In this document: positions 44,542-52,229 of the stretch, piece by piece
Layout of the letters: each line of letters opens with the position of its first letter
How positions within the stretch are numbered: the stretch's first letter is position 1
Source of the DNA: Flavobacterium sp. ACN2
GTDB lineage: Bacteria > Bacteroidota > Bacteroidia > Flavobacteriales > Flavobacteriaceae
Length of the DNA stretch: 64,000 nucleotides
Direction: 5' to 3'
Assembly (NCBI RefSeq): GCF_002303885.1
Contig: NZ_MRCM01000014.1
Coordinates: forward strand, 103,503 to 167,502
Translations under genes and position numbers: made by a program
The notes under the pieces: model-generated
Databases searched by the model: none
Told to the model about the DNA's origin: nothing
The model's input: the letters and a program-made list of their open reading frames with translations, nothing else

Positions 44542-45112
44542 AACATTCTATTATTTCTGGTTCTAACTGCTGTCTCAAAATTACAGCTAATTTCTGTCGG
44601 CTCCTAAATAATTTTACTTTCGCATTATTGGCCGAAATGTTCATTATTTTTCCGATTTCCTCTAAATTTTGATCATCAAAATAAAATAAGGTTAAAAGGA
44701 AGTTTTCGTCGCTGGGTAATAAATTTAAACATTTTTGAATGGTTTGCTTTCGTTCTTTTTCTTCCAAGGCACTCAAAGCATTGTCCATTGTTTTGATTAA
44801 ATGAGACGAAAAATCATCAATAGAAATATTTAAATCTTCTTTTTTGTTTTTCTTTAAACGATCTAGACAAGTATTGTAAGCAATTTTATAAATCCAAGTC
44901 GAAAATTTAGATTCTCCTTTAAATTTCGTCAGCGAATTATAAATCTTTATAAAAGTGTCTTGTGCAACTTCTTCTGCTTCTTCCCGGTTTTTAACCATTT
45001 TAAGAGCCAAAGTAAAGATCATATCTTTATAACGATCCACAAGAACGGCAAACGCATTGGTCTCGCCTTGCAGAATTTTATCGATATAATGTTGATCAGG
45101 TATTGTGCTCAT
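44525..45112 (-). CDS. ECF RNA polymerase sigma factor (sigma-70 family)
   Basis: 195 residues with region 2 (DMIFTLALKMVKNREEAEEVAQDTFIKIYN, then FSTWIYKIAYNTCLDRLKK) and region 4 (FYFDDQNLEEIGKIMNISANNAKVKLFRSRQKL), and no regions 1 or 3, as in ECF factors. It should direct polymerase to envelope-stress or similar promoters and be held by the membrane protein encoded just downstream. A promoter directly before it matches one on the opposite side of the gap, suggesting autoregulation. Confidence 0.93.
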   Translation of the reverse strand: MSTIPDQHYIDKILQGETNAFAVLVDRYKDMIFTLALKMVKNREEAEEVAQDTFIKIYNSLTKFKGESKFSTWIYKIAYNTCLDRLKKNKKEDLNISIDDFSSHLIKTMDNALSALEEKERKQTIQKCLNLLPSDENFLLTLFYFDDQNLEEIGKIMNISANNAKVKLFRSRQKLAVILRQQLEPEIIECYERER

Positions 45113-45121
45113 ATTATATAG

Positions 45122-45149
45122 GACGATAGGTTGTTTGTTTAGGTTACAA
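45122..45149 (-). promoter_or_regulatory. ECF-type promoter of the sigma gene
   Basis: On the minus strand: TTGTAACC, 15 bp, TCGTC. The start codon is only 10 bp beyond, so the leader is very short or absent. The same pattern and spacing occurs on the plus strand at 45365-45392. Confidence 0.65.
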
Positions 45150-45242
45150 GAAAATTAAAAATAAATTCCAATTTTTCAGGAAAACTGCAAATATCAAATT
45201 CCAATTGCCACTCTTTAATATATAATTAAAGTACAGGAGTTG

Positions 45243-45275
45243 AACTTTGTCAAAGTTTAAAACTTTGACAAAGTT
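45243..45275. repeat. 33-bp palindrome AACTTTGTCAAAG...CTTTGACAAAGTT
   Basis: AACTTTGTCAAAGTTT faces AAACTTTGACAAAGTT with a one-base centre. It sits between the two ECF-type promoters. It may be a dispersed repeat or a regulator site; it was not seen elsewhere in this window. Confidence 0.6.
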
Positions 45276-45364
45276 GTAGCGACGAATAAATTCAAGTCAA
45301 AATTAGTTGATTATCAGTTAGTTTTAGAGCTTGGAATTTAAAAATTGAAATTTTTCACCAAAAG

Positions 45365-45392
45365 TTGTAACCTGATTTTAAAAACCCTCGTC
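45365..45392 (+). promoter_or_regulatory. ECF-type promoter of the DUF6249 gene
   Basis: TTGTAACC at 45365-45372, exactly 15 bp, TCGTC at 45388-45392. It has the same -35 and -10 words and spacing as the sigma gene promoter, so the membrane protein is a probable target of this sigma factor. Predicted leader about 32 nt. Confidence 0.65.
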
Positions 45393-45430
45393 ATATGGGA
45401 TATATCAATCAATTAAAAACGTAAAATATC

Positions 45431-45778
45431 ATGGACGACAAAATTTTAATTCCAATTAGCTTTTTCTTAATGATCTTCGGAATTGTTTATCTTATTTATT
45501 CAACAAGAAACAGAGAGCGTCTAGCTCTTATAGAAAAAGGAGTAGATGCCAGTATTTTTATTCAGGGAAAAGGAAATGGAGTTCCAGCTTGGAAAATCTT
45601 TGTAGTAAATCTAGCATTCTTATTAATAGGTAGCGGTGTTGGAATTTTTCTTGCGCTGTTAATTACAACTTATACCTCTTTAAACGATGGAGCGGTTTAT
45701 CCTTCAATCATTTTTATCATGGCGGGAATCGGACTTTTGACTGGATTTAAAACAGCAAAAGATTTGGATAAAGAGTAA
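45431..45778 (+). CDS. DUF6249-like small membrane protein
   Basis: 115 residues with three hydrophobic stretches: near 5-25 (PISFFLMIFGIVYLIY), near 55-80 (IFVVNLAFLLIGSGVGIFLAL) and near 92-108. A cytoplasmic segment RNRERLALIEKGVDAS follows the first helix, a pattern I associate with the DUF6249 group. Function unknown. Its promoter matches that of the divergent ECF sigma gene, so it is probably part of that regulon. Confidence 0.75.
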   Translation: MDDKILIPISFFLMIFGIVYLIYSTRNRERLALIEKGVDASIFIQGKGNGVPAWKIFVVNLAFLLIGSGVGIFLALLITTYTSLNDGAVYPSIIFIMAGIGLLTGFKTAKDLDKE

Positions 45779-45798
45779 ATAAAAATAAAGTTAGTACA

Positions 45799-45828
45799 AA
45801 AAACGCATCAAGTAATTGATGCGTTTTT
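45799..45828. terminator. Bidirectional terminator between DUF6249 gene and rnhA
   Basis: AAACGCATCA and TTGATGCGTTT form a 10-bp stem with A and T runs on both sides. The two genes converge here. Confidence 0.8.
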
Positions 45829-45829
45829 T

Positions 45830-46306
45830 TTATTCTTTTGATCCGATGGTTTCGTAATAAACATCAACGGAAAGTTTTGGTTGCATAGATGCCATAACAG
45901 CCAATTGATCGCAACGCTCATTTTGCGGATGATTGTTGTGGCCTTTAATCCATTTAAAGTCGACTTGATGTTTGCGGTACACAATTAGAAAACGTTTCCA
46001 TAGATCTGGATTTTTTTTATCCTTGTATCCTTTTTTCTCCCAGCCAAAAACCCATTTTTTTTCGACAGAATCTACAACGTATTTAGAATCGGAAACTACA
46101 AGGACTTTCATGTTTGGTTTTTTGAGTTTCTCTAAGCCTACAATTACGGCTAGAAGTTCCATTCTATTATTGGTAGTAAGACGAAAACCTTCGTAAAATT
46201 CTTTTTTATGAGGAGTACCAACCAATTCCATTACCACGCCGTAACCTCCATTACCAGGATTTCCTTTTGCTGCGCCATCTGTATATATATGTACTTCGTG
46301 ATTCAT
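45830..46306 (-). CDS. rnhA: Ribonuclease HI
   Basis: 158 residues. It degrades the RNA strand of RNA-DNA hybrids. The four acidic residues are visible: Asp in IYTDGAAKGNPGNGG, Glu in NNRMELLAVI, Asp in VVSDSKYVV, and Asp in NERCDQLA. Cytoplasmic. Upstream is a short palindromic run of TTTAGATTTCAGA words (46309-46360). Confidence 0.95.
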   Translation of the reverse strand: MNHEVHIYTDGAAKGNPGNGGYGVVMELVGTPHKKEFYEGFRLTTNNRMELLAVIVGLEKLKKPNMKVLVVSDSKYVVDSVEKKWVFGWEKKGYKDKKNPDLWKRFLIVYRKHQVDFKWIKGHNNHPQNERCDQLAVMASMQPKLSVDVYYETIGSKE

Positions 46307-46366
46307 TTAATTTTAGATTTCAGATTTTAGATTTCAGATTGATCTAAAATTGATTTTTGAATTGAT

Positions 46367-46930
46367 TTATTTTTCCAATATTCTATGAATAATCTCTGGA
46401 AAATGTTTTTGTTCCAGTTCATGAATCTTTTCTGCAACTGTTTCAGGTGTGTCTTCATCAGTTAAGGCAACATTTGCTTGAAAGATAATGGCACCTTCAT
46501 CATAGTTTTCATTAACGTAATGAATCGAGATTCCTGTTTCTTTCTCCTTATTATTTACAATTGCTCTATGAATGTGCATTCCGTACATTCCTTTACCTCC
46601 GTAATTAGGTAAAAGTGCAGGATGTATATTAATTATTTTGTTTGGATATTGTTCGATTATGTTTTCTGGGAACTTTAGTAAGAAGCCAGCCAAGATTATT
46701 AAATCTGGGTCGATTTCTTGTACTTTTTGTAGTACGTTTCTTTCTAAAAGTTCGTTTTTTGAGAAGATTTCGACTGGAATTTGATGATTTTTTGCTCTTT
46801 CAATCACTTTTGCCGAAGCATTATTTGTAAATACCGAAACGACCCTTGCAATTTCGGTGTTCGAAAAATATTTTATAATGTTCTCTGCATTAGTTCCTGA
46901 TCCTGAGGCGAAAACGATAATTTTTTTCAT
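46367..46930 (-). CDS. purN: Phosphoribosylglycinamide formyltransferase
   Basis: 187 residues from MKKIIVFASGSGTNAENI. It transfers formyl from 10-formyl-THF in step 3 of purine synthesis. The catalytic motif NIHPALLPNYGGKGMYG with Asn and His, and the Asp in YDEGAIIFQ, are present. An in-frame upstream start at 47029 would add 33 hydrophobic unconserved residues and overlap the acpP promoter region, so 46930 is chosen. Confidence 0.94.
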   Translation of the reverse strand: MKKIIVFASGSGTNAENIIKYFSNTEIARVVSVFTNNASAKVIERAKNHQIPVEIFSKNELLERNVLQKVQEIDPDLIILAGFLLKFPENIIEQYPNKIINIHPALLPNYGGKGMYGMHIHRAIVNNKEKETGISIHYVNENYDEGAIIFQANVALTDEDTPETVAEKIHELEQKHFPEIIHRILEK

Positions 46931-47067
46931 AGAGTTGTGTATTTTGAGACTGCAAAAAACGGAATAAAAAACGAAAATAAATAGCTTTAAAAGACCTTTC
47001 TTGAAATTAATTTTATAAATTAGTGTCACATTTATAAACTAAATAGTTGTTTTAAAATAAAGTTTTT

Positions 47068-47075
47068 TATTTTTG
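47068..47075 (+). promoter_or_regulatory. acpP: acpP -7 box TATTTTTG
   Basis: Perfect TAnnTTTG with a predicted leader of about 25 nt. It lies in the divergent gap between purN and acpP. Confidence 0.5.
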
Positions 47076-47105
47076 CCAACAAATTAAATTCTAAAATTAA
47101 AGATT

Positions 47106-47342
47106 ATGTCAGACATTGCATCAAGAGTAAAAGCGATTATCGTAGACAAATTAGGTGTTGACGAAAACGAAGTTGTAACAGAAGCAAGCTTCACTAATGA
47201 TTTAGGAGCTGACTCATTAGACACTGTTGAGCTTATTATGGAATTCGAAAAAGAATTTGATATTCAAATTCCAGACGATCAAGCAGAAAACATTGCTACT
47301 GTTGGTCAAGCTATTTCTTATATCGAAGAAGCAAAAAAATAA
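47106..47342 (+). CDS. acpP: Acyl carrier protein
   Basis: 78 acidic residues. The phosphopantetheine Ser is in GADSLDTVELIM near residue 38. It carries growing acyl chains for type II fatty acid synthesis and stands before fabF and rnc, a conserved order (acpP-fabF-rnc). Confidence 0.97.
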   Translation: MSDIASRVKAIIVDKLGVDENEVVTEASFTNDLGADSLDTVELIMEFEKEFDIQIPDDQAENIATVGQAISYIEEAKK

Positions 47343-47447
47343 TAATACCACACCCGATTTCTAAAAATCCCAATTTTTGAAATTCCAAGTTCCAATTGGA
47401 ATTTGATTTTTGAAATTTGAAATTTTTAAGAGTCGGGTGTTATTATT
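47341..47447. terminator. Long palindrome after acpP
   Basis: Outer arms AATAATACCACACCCGA and TCGGGTGTTATTATT, with inner pairs built from CCAATTTTTGAAATTCC and GGAATTTGATTTTTG. A likely attenuator, which would let acpP RNA be far more abundant than fabF RNA. Confidence 0.6.
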
Positions 47448-47579
47448 TTTTAAATTTTTAAATTTCGATTGATTTTCAATCAAACAAGATATATTTATAT
47501 AAATACCCATGGCTCTTAAGTAGCAATACGATTAAGAAAGCAATGGGTTTTATTTGTTTAAGACACAAAATACATATTT

Positions 47580-48833
47580 ATGGCATTAAGGCGAGTTGTT
47601 GTAACAGGATTAGGTGCACTTACTCCTATTGGGAATAATATCCAGGAATATTGGAATGCACTTGTGAATGGAGTTAGCGGAGCCGCTCCGATCACATATT
47701 ATGATACCGAGAAACACAAAACGAAATTTGCCTGCGAAGTAAAAAACTTCAATATTGAAGATTACATGGATCGCAAGGAATCTCGTAGATTAGATAAGTT
47801 TGCACAATATGCAATTGCTGCCAGTGACGAAGCTATTAAAGATGCTGGAATCACAAATGATAACGTAAACAAACAAAGAGTTGGTGTTATCTGGGGAGCA
47901 GGAATTGGAGGTTTAGAAACTTTTCAGGATGAAGTATTGTATTATGCAAAAGGCGATGGAACTCCAAAGTTCAATCCTTTCTTTATACCTAAAATGATTG
48001 CCGATATTGCTCCTGCGCATATTTCTATGCGTAACGGGTATATGGGACCAAATTATACAACGGTTTCTGCTTGTGCATCTTCTGCAAATGCATTAATCGA
48101 TGCTTTCAACTACATTCGTTTAGGAATGTGCGACGTTATTGTTTCTGGTGGTTCTGAAGCCGCAGTTACAATTGCTGGTATGGGAGGATTTAGCTCAATG
48201 CACGCTTTATCTACAAGAAACGAAAGCCCAGAAACGGCTTCAAGACCTTTTGACGCAACTAGAGATGGTTTCGTTTTAGGAGAAGGAGCAGGAGCTTTAG
48301 TTCTTGAAGATTATGAGCATGCTAAAGCAAGAGGTGCAAAAATCTACTGCGAAATTGGCGGTGGAGGTATGTCATCTGATGCTTACCACTTAACCGCACC
48401 ACATCCAGAAGGAATTGGAGTTATAGCAGTAATGGAAAACACATTGAGAGATGCTGGTATGACACCTGATCAAGTTGATCATATCAATACTCATGGAACT
48501 TCTACTCCATTAGGAGACGTTGCTGAGTTAAAAGCAATTAGTAAAGTTTTTGGTGATCATGCTAAAAACATCAACATCAACTCTACAAAATCTATGACAG
48601 GACACTTACTTGGTGCTGCCGGAGCTATTGAAGCAATTGCTTCTATCTTGGCAATGCAAAACGGTATTGTTCCTCCAACGATTAACCATACAGTTGTTGA
48701 CGAAAACATTGACCCATCTTTAAACCTTACTCTAAACAAACCTCAAAAAAGAGAAGTAAATGTTGCTATGAGTAATACATTTGGTTTTGGTGGACACAAT
48801 GCTTGCGTATTGTTTAAAAAACTAGCTGATTAA
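47580..48833 (+). CDS. fabF: Beta-ketoacyl-ACP synthase II
   Basis: 417 residues. It condenses malonyl-ACP with acyl-ACP. Catalytic triad: Cys in VSACASSANAL near 163, His in NTHGTSTPLGD near 303, and His in KSMTGHLLGAAGA near 340. It lies 10 bp before rnc. Confidence 0.96.
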   Translation: MALRRVVVTGLGALTPIGNNIQEYWNALVNGVSGAAPITYYDTEKHKTKFACEVKNFNIEDYMDRKESRRLDKFAQYAIAASDEAIKDAGITNDNVNKQRVGVIWGAGIGGLETFQDEVLYYAKGDGTPKFNPFFIPKMIADIAPAHISMRNGYMGPNYTTVSACASSANALIDAFNYIRLGMCDVIVSGGSEAAVTIAGMGGFSSMHALSTRNESPETASRPFDATRDGFVLGEGAGALVLEDYEHAKARGAKIYCEIGGGGMSSDAYHLTAPHPEGIGVIAVMENTLRDAGMTPDQVDHINTHGTSTPLGDVAELKAISKVFGDHAKNININSTKSMTGHLLGAAGAIEAIASILAMQNGIVPPTINHTVVDENIDPSLNLTLNKPQKREVNVAMSNTFGFGGHNACVLFKKLAD

Positions 48834-48843
48834 TTTTCTGTAT

Positions 48844-49584
48844 ATGAATATTATCAAAAAAATATTTTCTAAATCCCGTTCTCTAGAAGACGGGATTTTT
48901 TTTGACACTATTCAGAAAATTCTTGGTTTTCCGCCTACAAATGTTGATTTTTATCGAAGAGCTTTCACGCATCGCTCTTCTAATAAATTAGATCAAAATG
49001 GGCACCCTATAAATTACGAACGCTTAGAATTTTTAGGAGATGCGATGTTAAGTGCCGTTATTGCTGCACATTTATTTAATAAAGCTCCAAATGGCGATGA
49101 AGGTTATTTAACCAAAATGCGTTCGAAAATCGTGAGCCGAGAACATTTGAACGAATTAGGAAAAGATTTAAATTTAGTACAGTTTGTAGAAAGTAAAGTG
49201 CCTATTCAACACTTTGGAGAAAACATTCATGGTAATATTTTTGAGTCTTTAATTGGAGCAATTTACTTAGATAAAGGCTATTCTTTTTGCGAGAAATTCA
49301 TCCAGAAAAGAGTAGTCACTCCTTATGTCGATATTGCTCGACTAGAAGGAAAAGTTATAAGTTATAAAAGCCTTGTTATCGAATGGTGTCAGAAGGAAAA
49401 AAGAGTTTTTCATTATGACATTTTTGAAGACAATGGTATAGACGGCCAGCGTTTATTTGGTGTCAAATTGAGTATTGATGATAAAGTTGTCGCAAGAGCG
49501 CGCGCAACATCAAAAAAGAAAGCAGAAGAAAAAGCATCGCAAAGAGCTTATTTTGCATTTCAAGAGAAAATTGACAAGAAATAG
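48844..49584 (+). CDS. rnc: Ribonuclease III
   Basis: 246 residues. It cuts double-stranded RNA in rRNA and mRNA processing. The nuclease domain (about 25-150) has the signature NYERLEFLGDAMLSAVIA; the dsRNA-binding domain (about 175-243) ends with KKKAEEKASQRAYFAF. Co-transcribed with fabF. Confidence 0.95.
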   Translation: MNIIKKIFSKSRSLEDGIFFDTIQKILGFPPTNVDFYRRAFTHRSSNKLDQNGHPINYERLEFLGDAMLSAVIAAHLFNKAPNGDEGYLTKMRSKIVSREHLNELGKDLNLVQFVESKVPIQHFGENIHGNIFESLIGAIYLDKGYSFCEKFIQKRVVTPYVDIARLEGKVISYKSLVIEWCQKEKRVFHYDIFEDNGIDGQRLFGVKLSIDDKVVARARATSKKKAEEKASQRAYFAFQEKIDKK

Positions 49585-49709
49585 CTGCAAAAATGTTGTA
49601 ACTATCACAAGGCTACAACGTTTTCGTTTATAATTTAACAAAACAAGCATGTCATAACTGTTGATGCTCCGTTTAGAAATAGTATATTTACAACTTGATT
49701 TTTCAAGAC

Positions 49710-50198
49710 ATGGCTATTCATAAATTGGATTTAGACGAATTTGACGAAATTGATTATTATTTAATGGCAATTCATACTTCATTAGAAGATTATAGATTAG
49801 CCTATTTTATCAATAAAATCCTTCCGATCAACTTAAGTAAGAGCAAAAACGAGATCCATGCTCAAACTAAGGAAGGTGAAGCAAATTTTTCCAGATTCTA
49901 TTATTATGATGAAGAAAAAGCTGTTTCCTGGAATTTAATTCAGAATAAAAATGAAATCATTTCTGTGAGTACAAATGATTTTCAGAATTTGTTTTCTAAT
50001 GAAACAAGTGAGGTTTCTACAACAATTCATTTACTTCCTGAATTTAAAAAAGTCGATTTTTTCCTGAAAATTGATAATAGCGAAGAGGCGCTTAATTTTT
50101 CAGAAATTCAACAAAAATTAAACACAATAGAAAGTATTGCGGCTATTTATGCCGTTGATACAGACAAAATAAAATCAAAAAACAATCTAATTTTTTAA
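49710..50198 (+). CDS. IPExxxVDY-family protein
   Basis: 162 residues. The family-naming motif is present as LLPEFKKVDFFLKI near residue 115. The family is small, found in Bacteroidota, and has no known biochemical role. Its place right before pyk (5-bp gap) is characteristic. The start is put at ATG 49710, because the longer reading begins at a TTG. Confidence 0.85.
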   Translation: MAIHKLDLDEFDEIDYYLMAIHTSLEDYRLAYFINKILPINLSKSKNEIHAQTKEGEANFSRFYYYDEEKAVSWNLIQNKNEIISVSTNDFQNLFSNETSEVSTTIHLLPEFKKVDFFLKIDNSEEALNFSEIQQKLNTIESIAAIYAVDTDKIKSKNNLIF

Positions 50199-50203
50199 AA
50201 AAA

Positions 50204-51637
50204 ATGCTAACAAACAAGAAAACCAAAATTGTTGCTACACTTGGCCCCGCTTGTAGTACAAGAGAGATCATTAAAGATATGATCGATGCAGGTGTTAATG
50301 TGTTTAGAATCAATTTTTCGCATGCAGATTACGAAGGAGTAAAAGAAAAAATCGACATTATTAGAGGATTAAACGAAGAGTTTGGTTACACAACTGCAAT
50401 CTTAGGAGACTTGCAAGGACCAAAACTTAGAGTTGGTGTAATGGAAGAAGGAACTGTGGTAAATGATGGTGATGAAATCACTTTTACAACTGCAGAAGAT
50501 ATTATCGGAAATGCAAAAAAAGCATTTATGAAATATCAAAATTTCCCAAATGATGTAAATGTTGGAGAGCGTATTTTGCTTGACGATGGTAAACTTATTT
50601 TTGAAATTGTTTCAACGGATAAAAAAACAGAGGTTGTTGCTAAAGTTATTCAAGGTGGAGAATTAAAATCTAAAAAAGGAGTTAATCTTCCAAACACAAA
50701 AATTTCTTTACCAGCTTTAACAGAAAAAGATATTGCAGATGCTATTTTTGCAATCGAACAAAAAGTAGACTGGATCGCACTTTCATTCGTGAAAACTCCA
50801 CGCGATTTACAAGATTTGCAAGAGTTAATTGCAAAACATTCAGAAGTTAAAATTCCAATTATTGCTAAAATTGAAATGCCAGAAGCTCTTGAGAACATGG
50901 ACAAAATTGTAGCATATTGTGATGGTTTAATGGTTGCTCGTGGAGATCTTGGTGTTGAGCTTCCTGCTCACGAAGTTCCATTGGTACAAAAAGATTTGAT
51001 CAGAAGAGCTAAAACAGCTAGAATTCCTGTTATCGTTGCTACACAAATGATGGAAACAATGATTACAAGCTTAACTCCAACAAGAGCAGAGGTAAACGAC
51101 GTTGCTAACTCAGTAATGGATGGCGCAGATGCTGTAATGTTGTCTGGAGAAACTGCTACAGGAAACTATCCAGTACAAGTAATTCAAAGAATGGCGCAAA
51201 TTTGCGAGGCTGTAGAAAACTCTCCGCTTATTCAAGTGCCTCAAAATACACCACAAATTAAAACTAAACGTTTTGTTACTAAAACAGTTTGCCACCAAGC
51301 AGCGTTATTAGCTAACGAAATTGAAGCCAAAGCGATTTGTACGCTAACTAATAGTGGTTATACAGCGTTCCAAATTTCAGCTTGGAGACCATCAACGGCT
51401 CACATTTTAGTATTTACTTCAAACAGAAGAATCTTAACACAATTGAATTTATTATGGGGAGTTAAATCTTTCTACTATGATAATGAAGAAAGTACAGATG
51501 ATACTGTAACAGATGTAAATCAAATTGCAATCGAAAAAGGTTATGCACAAAAAGGAGATTATTTAATCAACCTTGCTGCAATGCCAATTAAAGATAAAGG
51601 AATGGTTAATACGATGAGAGTTTCTGAAATCGAATAA
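50204..51637 (+). CDS. pyk: Pyruvate kinase
   Basis: 477 residues, the common bacterial size. It makes pyruvate and ATP from phosphoenolpyruvate. Visible: TKIVATLGPACSTREII, FRINFSHADY, the signature IPIIAKIEMPEALENMD, MVARGDLGVELP and SVMDGADAVMLSGETATG. A C-terminal regulatory domain follows from about residue 350. A strong terminator ends the gene. Confidence 0.97.
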   Translation: MLTNKKTKIVATLGPACSTREIIKDMIDAGVNVFRINFSHADYEGVKEKIDIIRGLNEEFGYTTAILGDLQGPKLRVGVMEEGTVVNDGDEITFTTAEDIIGNAKKAFMKYQNFPNDVNVGERILLDDGKLIFEIVSTDKKTEVVAKVIQGGELKSKKGVNLPNTKISLPALTEKDIADAIFAIEQKVDWIALSFVKTPRDLQDLQELIAKHSEVKIPIIAKIEMPEALENMDKIVAYCDGLMVARGDLGVELPAHEVPLVQKDLIRRAKTARIPVIVATQMMETMITSLTPTRAEVNDVANSVMDGADAVMLSGETATGNYPVQVIQRMAQICEAVENSPLIQVPQNTPQIKTKRFVTKTVCHQAALLANEIEAKAICTLTNSGYTAFQISAWRPSTAHILVFTSNRRILTQLNLLWGVKSFYYDNEESTDDTVTDVNQIAIEKGYAQKGDYLINLAAMPIKDKGMVNTMRVSEIE

Positions 51638-51655
51638 TTTATTCTTTAATAATTT

Positions 51656-51688
51656 AAAAAAAGCCGCTTCTGTAAGCGGTTTTTTTTG
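51656..51688 (+). terminator. pyk terminator
   Basis: CCGCTT and AAGCGG (extended by A-T pairs) around CTGT, followed by T8. It is 20 bp after the stop. Confidence 0.8.
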
Positions 51689-51925
51689 TTTTAGCCTGTT
51701 TTTGCAAAACTTCATTTGCTTTTCCCCAGTTGTTATTTTGTCTTTTTAGGAATGTTTTGCAACTCACAATTTGTTAAAATTTTACCTAAAAAAGAAGAAT
51801 TTTTTGTTTCATTTGACCATTTTTTAAAAAACACCTACTCAAAATACGAACTTAAATCGTTATTTACCTCTTTTTTGTCCTTATTTAAATTAAACACAAC
51901 TTCTTAATTTTCTGATGTTTTAATG

Positions 51926-51949
51926 TGTTTCATTTTTTAAAATGAAACA
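51926..51949. promoter_or_regulatory. Palindrome TGTTTCAT-N8-ATGAAACA, copy 1
   Basis: Perfect 8-bp inverted half-sites with the spacer TTTTTAAA. Its centre is exactly 50 bp from copy 2, about five helical turns, so two protein dimers could lie on the same face of the DNA. Confidence 0.6.
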
Positions 51950-51975
51950 TTTTGGTGCAAATTCTCCAATTTTCT

Positions 51976-51999
51976 TGTTTCATTTTATAATATGAAACA
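51976..51999. promoter_or_regulatory. Palindrome TGTTTCAT-N8-ATGAAACA, copy 2
   Basis: Perfect half-sites with the spacer TTTATAAT, and one further T-A pair outside. Same half-sites and spacer length as copy 1. Confidence 0.6.
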
Positions 52000-52229
52000 A
52001 GTTCATGCCGAATAAATTCAATAGTTCGCTCTTTTACTAGTTAAATTTGAGATACTTAAGAAAAAGTTAAAATTATTTTGTTTCAGATTTTAAAATAAAA
52101 ATGAATTTGAAACATTCAAAAAAATGCAACCCAGATTAGAAATGCCTTTTCATAGTTTATCATTTTTCTTATTTATTTTTTTGCTTTTCAAACTCATATA
52201 AACAAGATCATTAACGAATTTTTATTATC

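Larger units (their letters stand above)
45113..45430. other. Divergent sigma-factor/membrane-protein region
   Basis: 318 bp without a gene. It contains two matching ECF-type promoters pointing outward (minus 45122-45149, plus 45365-45392) and a perfect-looking palindrome at 45243-45275 in between. Nothing else is recognised. Confidence 0.6.
51689..52229. promoter_or_regulatory. Sulfatase upstream region
   Basis: About 540 bp without a credible gene. It contains two 24-bp palindromes (51926 and 51976), a lone half-site TGTTTCAT at 51805-51812, and a looser pair TGTTTCAG / TTGAAACA at 52079-52114. No full TTTG-N-TAnnTTTG promoter is clear. Confidence 0.5.

Noticed and set aside
51716..51907. 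63-residue open frame after pyk
   Set aside because: Low-complexity Phe/Ser/Lys-rich product, no start context, and it lies in the operator-rich sulfatase upstream region.
51689..52229. Riboswitch before the sulfatase
   Set aside because: The paired elements are short perfect DNA palindromes with repeated half-sites, better explained as protein sites; no known riboswitch core was recognised.
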